A DNA stretch of 51,087 bases from Crocinitomicaceae bacterium (GCA_029252405.1 JAQXBM010000100.1:1-51087), one strand, 5' to 3'. Positions 9,601-17,675 are shown, counted from the stretch's first letter. Notes: generated by a model from the sequence alone, not told the origin. Translations and numbers: made by a program.

Positions 9601-9936
9601 TCGGAAATCTCCTTGATGCCAATCGCACAGAAAGTTTCTTCGCAAAGAGTCGAGAGCAAGGTAGTATCCACTTCCAAGTTGCTTGATACTGGTAAATCGC
9701 TCCTTAACGAGGATCTCACCTTTGTTGTTTACAATGCCGTACTTCTCGTGCCGCATGAAATAGCTGAGTCCAGCTTGATCGAAGTTTCCCAATTCATGAA
9801 TCGAGCGATCGAGCATGATTTTCTTTCCTTCGGAATGGATGGACCACTGCCCTTCGATGTTGTTGATGAGCGCTTGCTGACCGAAAAGTATGAACGACGT
9901 ACCAAAAATAAATAGTATGGTCGCTAATCGAATCAA
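6664..9936 (-). CDS. Large secreted WG-repeat protein
   Basis: 1090 aa. A signal peptide covers about residues 1-19 (LFIFGTSFILFGQ). The rest is built from many degenerate WG (KWG-type) repeats, in which a Gly-Ile/Val-Ile stretch, a small Gly turn and a hydrophobic end alternate: examples are GLIKKTGEVVLPAEY, GIIDENGQVLVPCKY and WGVVRADSFILEPMY. WG repeats are thought to form beta structures used for binding; no catalytic residues are visible. The start is TTG: it overlaps the stop of the preceding lipoprotein gene as TTGA, and no ATG precedes the signal peptide. This tight coupling implies the two proteins are made together, probably as an envelope pair. Function unknown. Confidence 0.85.
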   Translation of the reverse strand: MIRLATILFIFGTSFILFGQQALINNIEGQWSIHSEGKKIMLDRSIHELGNFDQAGLSYFMRHEKYGIVNNKGEILVKERFTSIKQLGSGYYLALDSLRRNFLCDWHQGDFRVRAIDYNVELQPSWYRFTYNSSNFLVNLPSQKEWELKKGDVIYESDFDHLQCFIDSTNYFFDPSGNAIKCQRGYPLFAEKYLLILTEEDKSVVYRTHTISIPSDASKVRIRQDEIMYVQSGKSTIISSHDGHIISELPFEDVSYYNDDLIQVRSKGKVGLIKKTGEVVLPAEYASFSMLGDLYYVRKSTGAGIIDENGQVLVPCKYNYIVAYSDFFKIHNDLTMVGLISRKTGRNLLSCDYSRLMLSDSVVRAFTSDMLRIMELDSNHRITNDIILSNVTSLVNTEATENYIVDERLYPLGWFFEYVPQYDSSGFETGVIPRWGLKSSNDSILRPAQYRQPKFVDQADFSLIEMAPRRIKLPVLGEYQCSQSRVLSHRSGKQLIPEVIISIDTLDLLSRSYARFFSPKGHGVLLSDNSILRVNHIDGSDAKYIRYCTSKQPEMKAAEKGDFDALRFYDTDVNNDPENWLEVTLSKKNHEYVKYENAKWNFLTLSGKNLFQEPFDFVKPYASQTAIVQKNDKWGVVRADSFILEPMYASINRSPISDTLLVVKKKVNGKRFLDTNGRVLTNGITRFLKRKGNLTHIEINRRKKLIKSDYSIISGDTKFQKLFDNDIFYSKKKKEYTVYNSNGDQLGSVKLKPEEVWFEEYVLTKGRGKRGVLSMENDTIIPFKYKTISKIGDYIFAQDGNDNLLFDRNLNEIDNLKSNKVLVDSITASYAEIKDTKATTYSSTNEKIGKFKGTKFKHFHNGYLIEFGKTLRVLAPDQEFTFDFQPKEFHPMGENGQLIIDSDKIGHYFDAEWNEVSVGGPLTRAKVVGEGLAISRSRGRTILFGGDVKVVFKEGPRAIETFKNGFLLLQYMGNFEFVDVKGINQFKRSFKDAMPFIGKYATVKEKDGWTIIDGEGHFQILPNFDKITPLSSTLFETTMQPVYGLFDGHGNELIPAEYQQLNFLRNNIIQGRKEGDIFYFDLNGSPISLD

Positions 9937-11228
9937 ATTAAGACGTTCATGTGATTCATGATATCATTCGCAGACGTCAGTTTGATTCCTGTTTCCCTGA
10001 AAGTAAATTCGCATACTTGACCTTTCTTCAGACCTCGTGCTGTGGTAAATCCTTCATTCGGAACAGAAACAACTTTGTTTCCTGGAAGAATCGCGATAAG
10101 ACAATTTTTCAAGTTTGGATCGAACGAAAACTTAGAGTCACCGGCAGGATTGTAGCTCACAATAACGTTTTCTTCAGGTGAGATCAGGAACAATGAAACC
10201 AATTGAGGATTCACACCTTTTGGGTAGTTGAACTTCGCAAAAAGCGGTAGAGAATTATCGCGTTTGTTGATAATGTCCCAGTTGTAGGTTCCAAAGTTAT
10301 CGATGCTAATCGATCGAATAACGCGCCCCGCAGCCATTTCTTTCTCGAATTGACGTGTTGCAGCGATCGATTTTTGCAGGTCTTGGCGATTCGCCTTCGA
10401 ATCCTTCATGGCTTGATCGAGTGTGTATGGCTCGACTGGATATCTTTCAGTGCGTTTAGCACTAAGTTTGACTTCAAGCGTTAACCCAAGCGAATCCGTT
10501 TCCACTAAACGTAGCCTAGTGGTTCTCGCCTTCAATTTACTTTTATCTGCGTCCGAAAGTTTTCGTTTTACCTGCCACCCAACAATGTCGAGTTTTGCCA
10601 AGTCTGGAAACTTTCTTGTACTGAGATTGACATCCAATAAGTCTGGTGGGCCTGCGCTCTGAGCAACTTCCGTTTTCTCTTCTTCGATTTTTTCTCCTAC
10701 TTTGGTCGTTTCGTATTTCCACTCCCCAGATTTCTCATCCATTTCGTAAAAATTGAAGCAAGGTGTATCTTGAATTGAAGCGACATTCACCCCAACTTCC
10801 TTCTTTGGAGCAATTTCTACTGGACTGCCGTTCTGAGAGGCATTTATGGTAAACATTCCACCAGAAACCAAATCAAATTGAACGCCAGCAGAATCGTATT
10901 TCATTGGAATTCCTGAGAGCATGATATCTCCCAAAGAATGGAATTCTTGCCATTCTACATCAACTTCACCACTTACTGGATTTCCATTTTTATCGACAAA
11001 TGCGTTTTCAGGAAATTCTAAACTCCCCCCGTTTCCAAGATCGATAGTATTTGACGATTGTGCACTCACTTTAAAAACTCGTGGAGCTTCCTCAGTTCCT
11101 TCGATAGGATCAATTACAGATAGGATTTCTGTGTTAGAAGTTTCAGTTTCGATAACTGCTTCGCTTTCTTTTGCTGTTTCACACGCAACTGCGATAACGA
11201 ATAGGGGAATAATGTACTTCCAATTCAT
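9933..11228 (-). CDS. Putative lipoprotein of unknown function, coupled to the WG-repeat protein
   Basis: 431 aa. The N-terminus is a lipoprotein signal (IIPLFVIAVACE), with Cys 16 as the likely lipidation site. A Glu/Thr-rich linker follows, then a beta-rich domain starting near residue 50 (TIDLGNGGSLEFPENAFVD, then NGNPVSGEVDVEWQEF). That pattern resembles the ZU5/carboxypeptidase-regulatory-like segments of many Bacteroidota surface lipoproteins, but I do not claim the family. The middle contains a Lys/Arg-rich helix (about 225-320). It is first in a two-gene unit whose stop overlaps the TTG of the WG-repeat gene. A TATAATTG -7-like element (minus strand, 11248-11255) lies 20 nt upstream. 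Confidence 0.75.
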   Translation of the reverse strand: MNWKYIIPLFVIAVACETAKESEAVIETETSNTEILSVIDPIEGTEEAPRVFKVSAQSSNTIDLGNGGSLEFPENAFVDKNGNPVSGEVDVEWQEFHSLGDIMLSGIPMKYDSAGVQFDLVSGGMFTINASQNGSPVEIAPKKEVGVNVASIQDTPCFNFYEMDEKSGEWKYETTKVGEKIEEEKTEVAQSAGPPDLLDVNLSTRKFPDLAKLDIVGWQVKRKLSDADKSKLKARTTRLRLVETDSLGLTLEVKLSAKRTERYPVEPYTLDQAMKDSKANRQDLQKSIAATRQFEKEMAAGRVIRSISIDNFGTYNWDIINKRDNSLPLFAKFNYPKGVNPQLVSLFLISPEENVIVSYNPAGDSKFSFDPNLKNCLIAILPGNKVVSVPNEGFTTARGLKKGQVCEFTFRETGIKLTSANDIMNHMNVLI

Positions 11229-11475
11229 GGTGTAGATTTTTAGGATTCAATTATATAATGTCTCGATTCGAAAAAAGTAACACAATAAGAATATGTAAAA
11301 TACGTTAGCGCCGTCTATTTCTTAATCGCTTTTCTCGAATTGGTGAGCTCGCTACCCCACCCTTTTTACGGATTTGGTGGTTCTTTATAATTCGTGTAAT
11401 CGCTACAAATACCTAGCCAGCACAGAGAATAATAAGCAGCCAGAATAATGTACCCATTTATGCGCGTTAGGTTGT

Positions 11476-11982
11476 CTACTTGAGCAATTTATCTAACTCG
11501 ATGTGGAGTTTCAATCCGCGAACTTCGCCCGCCGAAGCAATGATATTTCCTTTTCCATCGATGAGAAATGCGGTTGGAATGGAACTGACTCCATACTCTT
11601 TAGCGATGGCACCGTCCTTATCCCATCCATGGTTCTTCCATGCGAGCTTATCTGTTTTGATTGCTTGTTTCCAACGCTCCGCATCTCTATCCAAAGAAAC
11701 ACTGAACACTTCAAACCCTTTCGCTTTCTTGAATTTTTTCTTCTTGTATTTGTTGTATGCTTCTACAACATTTGGGTTCTCCTTACGGCATGGCCCACAC
11801 CAAGAAGCCCAGAAATCAATCAGGACAATTTTTCCCCGAAGCTTCGATAATTTCACCTTCTTTCCATTCGGAGAAAGCAATTCTATTTGAGGCGCTTCCG
11901 ATCCGTTTGCAATGCGCGCAGGGCTTGGAGATGTGCTTGTCATCGATAAAACAAGCGAGAAAAGAAAAATTAATCGAGTCAT
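11476..11982 (-). CDS. TlpA/ResA-like thioredoxin-fold protein
   Basis: 168 aa. A hydrophobic signal sequence (residues about 1-18) sends it to the periplasm. The thioredoxin fold starts at APQIELLSPNGK, and the active site is WCGPC (C62, C65) in DFWASWCGPCRKENP. The cis-Pro loop is SSIPTAFLID (about 135-144). TlpA/ResA proteins reduce disulfides, often in cytochrome c maturation, but many Bacteroidota paralogs have no known client and no cytochrome gene is nearby. The gene is 21 bp downstream of a small secreted protein gene on the same strand, so the two are probably co-transcribed. Confidence 0.9.
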   Translation of the reverse strand: MTRLIFLFSLVLSMTSTSPSPARIANGSEAPQIELLSPNGKKVKLSKLRGKIVLIDFWASWCGPCRKENPNVVEAYNKYKKKKFKKAKGFEVFSVSLDRDAERWKQAIKTDKLAWKNHGWDKDGAIAKEYGVSSIPTAFLIDGKGNIIASAGEVRGLKLHIELDKLLK

Positions 11983-12003
11983 CAGAAATAATTAAGTTTC
12001 AAG

Positions 12004-12441
12004 TTAAGTTGCCGGAATCAGTTCATAAGTTGTTCCGAAATCATTTGTCAACTTCAAATGGGTTTCACCATTCTCAACTTTGAAATACAGCTTGAATCCA
12101 AAGGGTTCATTTTCATGCTGCATGTAGTAGCCAAGAGAATTGCTTCCTGTCAATCGACAATCAAATATATTGGAATTGAGCGAGTAATCAAATTCCACGT
12201 CAATAGACGCTCCCCAATCTGGATCGATGTATGCCGAGAAGTACGATTTCTCATCATCAATAATTAACCATTTCCCTATTGGAGCGAACTCGTCTTCGAA
12301 CAGTTTGATTTCTGAACTATCAATGGTTATCCAAACCCCTTCAATATCTTCAATTGAATTTATCGGAGGATATCCTTCTAATTGAGCCAGACCAAAGCTG
12401 CTGATCACTAACGTAAGTATGAATACACTGTTCTTTATCAT
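12004..12441 (-). CDS. Small secreted protein of unknown function
   Basis: 145 aa from the ATG at 12441. This start places a standard signal peptide at the N-terminus (MIKNSVFILTLVISSFGLAQ); a longer reading from 12474 would put 11 extra residues in front of it. The mature part begins GYPPINSIEDIEGVWITIDSSEIKLFED. The GVW phrase followed by beta-strand patterns recalls small lipocalin-like secreted proteins in this phylum, but the similarity is weak. The TlpA-like gene follows after 21 bp. Confidence 0.7.
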   Translation of the reverse strand: MIKNSVFILTLVISSFGLAQLEGYPPINSIEDIEGVWITIDSSEIKLFEDEFAPIGKWLIIDDEKSYFSAYIDPDWGASIDVEFDYSLNSNIFDCRLTGSNSLGYYMQHENEPFGFKLYFKVENGETHLKLTNDFGTTYELIPAT

Positions 12442-12540
12442 CACAATTCTATTGAGCAAGTGAACCAATTTCAAGGGCGTTCTTGCAGACTATGTAAAAG
12501 ATTTATTCTGTAACACGAAAGTTAAGTAATAATGACGTAT

Positions 12541-13320
12541 TTACAAGTTCACCTCTGCCCAAGCCTCTTTAAATGTGCTGCCAACAATGAGTTCCTCACC
12601 ATTGATAACGGCTTTTTTGTTTAGTTTTTTGTCCACTTTATCTTTTCGAATGATCAGGGAGCGCCTAATTTGCATGTATTCAATTGGGTCTGGGACGACA
12701 TCCAAAAATTCACAGAGTTTCATTCTAACAACACTACTCCTATCGGATCGATGAATTTCAATGTAGTTTTTATGAGAACTAACGTAACATACTTCTGATG
12801 AATCGATTCGCTCTTGCTCTTTGCCGCTAACTACCACGAAGGTTTGATCAATGCTCTCTTCTTTCTTCTTCTTACGTTTTGATTTAAACAAAGTGTTGAT
12901 GCAGGAAGAAATGTATGCTCCCAAAATCAGGTAGATTGACACGACCAACGCAAATGCAATAACGACTAATAACCAAGGATTCAAATAAAATGGTTGTGGA
13001 AATACCGTTTTGTATGTACTAAATACTTCGATCCAGTCTCCATGAATTTTAGATTGGACGATAAACTGATATTTACCCGTTCCAAGAGACTCATAAGCTA
13101 TGTTCGAACCAGTGTTGTACCTCCAATTTGCATCGTACCCCTCGAGGCGGTACCTAAAATCCATCAACTTGCTTTCGCCAATTTTCACATCATCCAGAAA
13201 GAACTCAAAACTCGATTCGTCGGAATACAGCATTTGGAAAATCCCTAAGACAAGGAAAATAAATAGAAACAGAAGAAGCAGCAAGGCTTCAACGCGCTTA
13301 TGAACAGTGGTATTCTTCAT
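12541..13320 (-). CDS. Membrane-bound LytTR transcriptional regulator with triple-Tyr sensor domain
   Basis: 259 aa. Order: a first membrane segment (about 10-31); an extracytoplasmic beta domain (about 32-108) with the Y_Y_Y-type pattern LMDFRYRLEGYDANWRY ... LGTGKYQFIVQSK; a second membrane segment (about 115-138); a basic linker (KSKRKKKKEE); and a C-terminal LytTR DNA-binding domain (about 155-255: FVVVSGKEQERID, YVSSHKNYIEIH, MQIRRSLIIRKDKVDK). Y_Y_Y domains usually follow beta-propellers in hybrid two-component sensors; here there is neither propeller nor kinase, so it appears to be a one-component regulator carrying a periplasmic signal directly to DNA. It is divergent from the FG-GAP lipoprotein gene across 332 bp, making that gene a natural candidate target (inference). 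Confidence 0.85.
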   Translation of the reverse strand: MKNTTVHKRVEALLLLLFLFIFLVLGIFQMLYSDESSFEFFLDDVKIGESKLMDFRYRLEGYDANWRYNTGSNIAYESLGTGKYQFIVQSKIHGDWIEVFSTYKTVFPQPFYLNPWLLVVIAFALVVSIYLILGAYISSCINTLFKSKRKKKKEESIDQTFVVVSGKEQERIDSSEVCYVSSHKNYIEIHRSDRSSVVRMKLCEFLDVVPDPIEYMQIRRSLIIRKDKVDKKLNKKAVINGEELIVGSTFKEAWAEVNL

Positions 13321-13595
13321 TTAGTTAGGTAGTACAGGGCGAATATACTGTATTTGTCTCATTTTTCGAGGGGTAAATTTCATCCCAAAAAACAAGCACC
13401 TTATCCCTTTTCATACTTAAGCTACTCATAAGCAATGGTTTAAAAACTAAAAAATGATATTAAGGAAATATGAAATTCGGTAAAAAATAAACATTTCCTT
13501 ACGCTATTTGATGAACCAAAAATTGCACTGGGACGAATCAATTTTCTTCAATTCCATCCCAAAAAGAATTGCATTGAACCCTTTTTCGAGATTAG

Positions 13596-13628
13596 TTTGA
13601 GAGGAGAATAGATTCAGAATTACTTTCG
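13596..13628 (+). promoter_or_regulatory. Promoter of the FG-GAP lipoprotein gene, in the 332-bp divergent region
   Basis: TTTG (13596-13599), 21 nt, then TACTTTCG (13621-13628), one mismatch from TAnnTTTG. This predicts a transcript start about 20 nt before the ATG at 13653. The rest of 13321-13652 is AT-rich with no gene. It holds two copies of CATCCCAAAAA (13381 and 13555) and, for the divergent LytTR gene, a weak minus-strand TATATTCG (13340-13347). Confidence 0.5.
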
Positions 13629-13652
13629 ACGCATAACTAAATCTTAATTATT

Positions 13653-14855
13653 ATGAAAAGAACGATTTTAGGAATTGTTGGATTGTCTTTGACATTCGGG
13701 GTTCTCTATTCTTGTAACAAAAAGGATGTTTCACCGAACACCTCAAATGAATCTGCTGAGCGCGAACAACCGACGAATGTTGGTAAGGGAACTGTATTGA
13801 ACGAAGTTGATGCTGTTCACAAAAGTCTTCCGTTTGGTGCAACCGCGAGTGCTGTTAGCATTCATTATTTGAACCAAGTTGGAACGGGATACAGCACACA
13901 GAGTACTTACTGGTCCAAAGATTTCAATGGTGATGGGATCTCAGATTTGCTTGAAAGAGGTAAAAAAGGTAAGCTTTTTATGCGTTTTGCTACGACAACT
14001 CCTTCAAGTCCAGAGTATCAATATCCAGATAAAGTTGGCGACAACTTGAACGGTGTTACTTACAGCTTAGGAAACAGGTTTGAAGTTGGGCACGGATTCA
14101 ATTTCGTGACTTACCATTTGGCCGATTTCACGGGTGACGGAAAATGTGATTTGCTTTGTCAAGCCTCGAATGGTTACATGTACATGTACCATTTCAACGG
14201 ATCAAGTTTTACGACAAATGGAATCCAAGTTCGTTTTGGGCAGGCTCCATCATGGGGAACAAACAAAAAATTCTTCCCTGCGGACAAAAACGGCGACGGA
14301 ATTTATGAAATAGTTGAAATTGGAGACATCGGTACCAATGGTAGTTACCAGCAAACTTGGAAGCGCTGGAGTGCAACTAGTACCTCATGGCATTCTTACG
14401 GTTTCCAAATGTACAGCACGAAGGTATTTGACAAGAATGATGAATTCGTTCCTGTTAACATCGATGGTGATTTTGATGTAGATTTCTTTATCAGAAAGCC
14501 AAATGGAATTCTTCAATACTGTAAAGCGGTTGGCGTAACAAGCTCATTTACTACACCAATTCAATGTGGAACTGGATGGAATACTTTTACAAACATTTAT
14601 GGAAAGTACCACTGGAATTGCATTACAGCTAATGCTAGCTTGACAGGAAGAAAATCCAACGGAGATTTATACCTGTACAAATGGAACAGTTCTTCAAACT
14701 CTTTCTCTCCAGGAGTAAAAGTTGGTACAGGATGGAACTTCCAATTCTTATTTACTGGAAATTTCTGTCCAGATGTTTCAACTCGCGATGACTACATGGG
14801 ATTAAACTCAGATGGTAAACTTCACGCGTACACGACATTGGTTACCTTGAACTAA
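13653..14855 (+). CDS. FG-GAP/VCBS-repeat lipoprotein
   Basis: 400 aa. Lipoprotein signal: VLYSCNKK, with Cys 21 after a hydrophobic stretch. The mature part, after a Ser/Asn/Glu linker, contains repeated calcium-loop-like FG-GAP/VCBS motifs: KDFNGDGISDLL, ADFTGDGKCDLL, ADKNGDGIYEIV and NIDGDFDVDFFI, spaced roughly 55-70 residues apart. Such repeats form a beta-propeller used for adhesion or glycan binding at the surface. There is no T9SS C-terminal domain, consistent with lipid anchoring instead. The gene stands alone, with its own promoter and a strong bidirectional terminator, divergent from the LytTR regulator. Ligand unknown. Confidence 0.85.
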   Translation: MKRTILGIVGLSLTFGVLYSCNKKDVSPNTSNESAEREQPTNVGKGTVLNEVDAVHKSLPFGATASAVSIHYLNQVGTGYSTQSTYWSKDFNGDGISDLLERGKKGKLFMRFATTTPSSPEYQYPDKVGDNLNGVTYSLGNRFEVGHGFNFVTYHLADFTGDGKCDLLCQASNGYMYMYHFNGSSFTTNGIQVRFGQAPSWGTNKKFFPADKNGDGIYEIVEIGDIGTNGSYQQTWKRWSATSTSWHSYGFQMYSTKVFDKNDEFVPVNIDGDFDVDFFIRKPNGILQYCKAVGVTSSFTTPIQCGTGWNTFTNIYGKYHWNCITANASLTGRKSNGDLYLYKWNSSSNSFSPGVKVGTGWNFQFLFTGNFCPDVSTRDDYMGLNSDGKLHAYTTLVTLN

Positions 14856-14871
14856 GAGATATTCGTTCATT

Positions 14872-14915
14872 AAAAAAGGCCCGACTTCCGATAGATATTG
14901 GGAGTCGAGCCTTTC
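14872..14915. terminator. Bidirectional terminator between the FG-GAP gene and murA
   Basis: Arms around AAAAAGGC-C-CGACT and AGTCG-A-GCCTTT (one internal mismatch, extra CC/GG pair towards the loop) are followed by TCTTTTTAT on the plus strand and preceded by an A-run, so it can work both ways between the convergent genes. Confidence 0.8.
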
Positions 14916-14934
14916 TTTTTATCAATTATTTCTT

Positions 14935-16242
14935 CTATCCTATTCTTCGAATATCTGCTCCTAAATTACCCAATCGAATATCAATATCTTGGTATCCGCG
15001 GTCGATTTGTTCGATGTTATGAATTGTACTCTTTCCTTTTGCTGAAAGCGCTGCAATCAACAAAGAAACTCCAGCACGAATATCGGGAGAGGTCATTTGA
15101 ATTCCTCTGAGGTCGTACTTTCTATCCAATCCAATTACCGTCGCTCTGTGCGGATCACACAAAATGATTTGCGCTCCCATGTCGATCAATTTATCGGTAA
15201 AGAACAAACGCGATTCAAACATCTTCTGGTGAATCAACACACTTCCTTTTGCTTGTGTCGCCACGACCAATACAATCGATAATAAATCAGGAGTAAACCC
15301 AGGCCAAGGCGCATCGGCGATCGTCATGATTGAACCATCAATAAAGGTGTCAATTTCGTATGATTCCTGAGCAGGGATGTAAATATCATCTCCTCGGCGC
15401 TCCAATTTAATTCCCAATCGACGGAAAATTGTTGGAATGATTCCTAGGTTGTCCCAGCTAACGTCCTTGATAGTAATTTCAGATTGCGTCATTGCTGCTA
15501 ATCCGATAAACGAACCAATTTCAATCATATCAGGAAGTACTCTGTGGTAACACCCACCGAGTTTCTTCACTCCTTTAATCGTAAGTCTATTTGATCCAAT
15601 CCCAGTGATTTTCGCTCCCATTGAGTTCAGCATCTTACACAATTGCTGTAAGTATGGCTCGCAGGCCGCGTTGTAAATAACCGTTTCACCCTCTGCATGA
15701 ACAGCAGCCATTACGATATTCGCAGTACCCGTCACAGAGGCTTCATCCATGTGGATGTATGTTCCTTTCAATTTCTTTCCTTCCACAGCGTAGAAGTGTT
15801 CCCCTGCATCGTAGTTGAATTTAGCTCCGAGCATCATCATTCCTGAGAAGTGCGTATCCAATCTTCTACGACCAATTTTATCTCCTCCGGGCTTTGGAAG
15901 GTATCCAACACCGAACCGAGCGAGCATTGGTCCAACGATCATAACTGATCCACGAAGTGAACCTGCGCGATTCTTGAAATCTTCTGTTTGAAGGTAATCG
16001 AGATCAACATCTTTCGCTTGAAAAATGTACGTTCCCTTTTCTACTTTTTCGACTTTCACTCCCATCGCCTGCAGCAATCCGATCAGTTTGTTGACATCAA
16101 CAATGTCTGGAAGATTGGAGATCGTTACTTTTTCAGAAGTTAATAGAGGGGCACACAACACCTGTAGCGCCTCATTTTTTGCTCCTTGTGGGATTAATTC
16201 TCCCTTTAATGGTTTACCTCCGTGAATTTCAAATGATGCCAT
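14935..16242 (-). CDS. murA: UDP-N-acetylglucosamine 1-carboxyvinyltransferase MurA
   Basis: 435 aa, the usual size. It transfers enolpyruvate from PEP to UDP-GlcNAc, the first committed step of peptidoglycan synthesis. Two EPSP-synthase-type domains are recognisable: the N-terminal GGKPLKGELIPQGAKNEAL, with the essential Lys 22-Asn 23, and the active-site loop LPKPGGDKIGRRRLDTH. At the loop position where E. coli MurA has the fosfomycin-target Cys 115, this protein has Asp 121 (codon 15880-15882). Asp there supports catalysis and gives natural fosfomycin resistance in other bacteria. DUF4290 and a small secreted protein gene lie upstream on the same strand; a DUF4290-murA pairing is, from memory, common in Bacteroidota. 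Confidence 0.96.
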   Translation of the reverse strand: MASFEIHGGKPLKGELIPQGAKNEALQVLCAPLLTSEKVTISNLPDIVDVNKLIGLLQAMGVKVEKVEKGTYIFQAKDVDLDYLQTEDFKNRAGSLRGSVMIVGPMLARFGVGYLPKPGGDKIGRRRLDTHFSGMMMLGAKFNYDAGEHFYAVEGKKLKGTYIHMDEASVTGTANIVMAAVHAEGETVIYNAACEPYLQQLCKMLNSMGAKITGIGSNRLTIKGVKKLGGCYHRVLPDMIEIGSFIGLAAMTQSEITIKDVSWDNLGIIPTIFRRLGIKLERRGDDIYIPAQESYEIDTFIDGSIMTIADAPWPGFTPDLLSIVLVVATQAKGSVLIHQKMFESRLFFTDKLIDMGAQIILCDPHRATVIGLDRKYDLRGIQMTSPDIRAGVSLLIAALSAKGKSTIHNIEQIDRGYQDIDIRLGNLGADIRRIG

Positions 16243-16344
16243 GTTTCTGCGCTATTTTCTTTAGTTCATGTGAATCTAGAAAATGTTTACCGTCGACCGA
16301 TTTCAAGGATGAAAAGTTATCCACTGTATAGCGTTCATGGAACG

Positions 16345-16698
16345 CTAACCGCAATTGCAATAAGGAAGAAAAGTGAAATTAATGAAGTGTTCTTGCTCCT
16401 GCTTACCAGTCATCTTAATTCGCACTCGTCCGACATAGGCACCTTCAATCACCGTTTCTTTTTCAACCACCAGGATTTCTTCTAGTGCGAAGTCAAAATC
16501 TCTAGATGTTGCAATGAGCTCACCCCAACGATTGAAGAGTTCAAACTGAAAAGACTCGACTGAATCTAAGGAAAGAAAATAGAATGGTACTTCATGGTCA
16601 AAGCACAGGAGATTCGAGGTCTTAGGGAAAATCCAAGCATCCTGTCCAAATCCAAATGAACTAAGTGTTATACAAAAAACGGCCAGAAATCTTTTCAC
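16345..16698 (-). CDS. Small secreted protein with an RWG (CHU_C-like) motif
   Basis: 117 aa with a signal peptide (about 1-19, ending FGFGQ). The motif FQFELFNRWGELIATS (about 52-67) matches the core of gliding-motility-associated/CHU_C C-terminal domains, which act as type B T9SS sorting signals (typically FNRWG followed by a hydrophobic residue). Here this fold would be almost the whole mature protein rather than the tail of a large one. It ends FLPYCNCG. It lies between DUF4290 and murA on the same strand, 102 bp before murA. Coding is likely from the signal peptide and position; function unknown. Confidence 0.65.
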   Translation of the reverse strand: MKRFLAVFCITLSSFGFGQDAWIFPKTSNLLCFDHEVPFYFLSLDSVESFQFELFNRWGELIATSRDFDFALEEILVVEKETVIEGAYVGRVRIKMTGKQEQEHFINFTFLPYCNCG

Positions 16699-16766
16699 GA
16701 TATCAAGACGCCTCAGACCCCATGTGGTTGTCCGAAAATGCTGGGAAAATGAAAATGCTTAACCGT

Positions 16767-17423
16767 TTACTTTCGTGGGCTCGGCTTCTTCTTGCGCGAA
16801 TTCGAGCGACGACCTTGATTTTTGTTCTTCTGATTCTTTTGGTTCTTCGGTTTATTTTGAAGTCCAAGCGTTTTCAGAAGCAAGTTTGTGCTCACAAGAT
16901 CGTCTGGGTTCTCAATTTTCAAATCACCTTGAGACAGCTCCATGAGCTGATCAGCAATCACGTTATTCTCAACTGCATTGTTGTTATGAATGAGGTATTG
17001 CTTTTTCATGAAGTTCCCCATGGAGTTGGTCATGTATTCACGCTCACCTTCATCCGTCATCTCTCTTGATTCTTCAAGAATCTTTTGAGTGTATTGTCCG
17101 AAGTGGCCAAAACGAATTTTGCTTTTTGGATAAGGAACTGGCTCTGGTCTTTCTTGTAACGATTCCTCTTCTGGAATTTCAAACGGAGAATCGACATCTA
17201 ATTTAAAATCAGACATCACAAAAAGGTGTGTCCACAATTTGTGTCTGTAATCGTCCACATCGCGTAAATGCGGATTCAATTGTCCCATCACCTCAATGAT
17301 CGCTTGAGCAGCTCTATTGCGCTCCTCACGATCTTCAATCTCCATGGCATGTTGGATCATGTTTTGAACGTTTCTTCCATATTCAGGAAGCAACATTTTA
17401 CCTCTTGCCGTATTATATTCCAT
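16767..17423 (-). CDS. DUF4290 family protein
   Basis: 218 aa, cytoplasmic. The family core covers residues 1-165: EYNTARGKMLLPEYGRNVQ, then AIIEVMGQLNPHLRDVDDYRHKLWTHLF and the SKIRFGHFGQYTQKILE region. The tail (about 190-218) is very basic, rich in Lys, Asn and Arg (KNQKNQKNKNQGRRSNSRKK), which could bind nucleic acid (inference). The family is conserved across Bacteroidota with no known function. The neighbouring murA on the same strand is the best functional hint. The upstream gap 17424-17675 is AT-rich, with no gene or clear signal. Confidence 0.88.
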   Translation of the reverse strand: MEYNTARGKMLLPEYGRNVQNMIQHAMEIEDREERNRAAQAIIEVMGQLNPHLRDVDDYRHKLWTHLFVMSDFKLDVDSPFEIPEEESLQERPEPVPYPKSKIRFGHFGQYTQKILEESREMTDEGEREYMTNSMGNFMKKQYLIHNNNAVENNVIADQLMELSQGDLKIENPDDLVSTNLLLKTLGLQNKPKNQKNQKNKNQGRRSNSRKKKPSPRK

Positions 17424-17675
17424 TCAGTTTCTGTTATTATTCTCGGAAAATTAAACCTGAGTTAAAACCTCAATTTGAGTTCAGAATTTCGTTTAATCTA
17501 AAAGTTTTGAGCAACTCGATAATCCTTAAACGTAAAAGTCTGATATTATTTCAATTGTAAAAATGCGATTTTTTCCTCAAACTTCTTCCAAATAGCCTTT
17601 ATTCCTTCATCAACCTTCCTCTAACTCCCACTTTTACAAGCGATCTGAATCAAATTGATGCATGAATTCAGCTTA

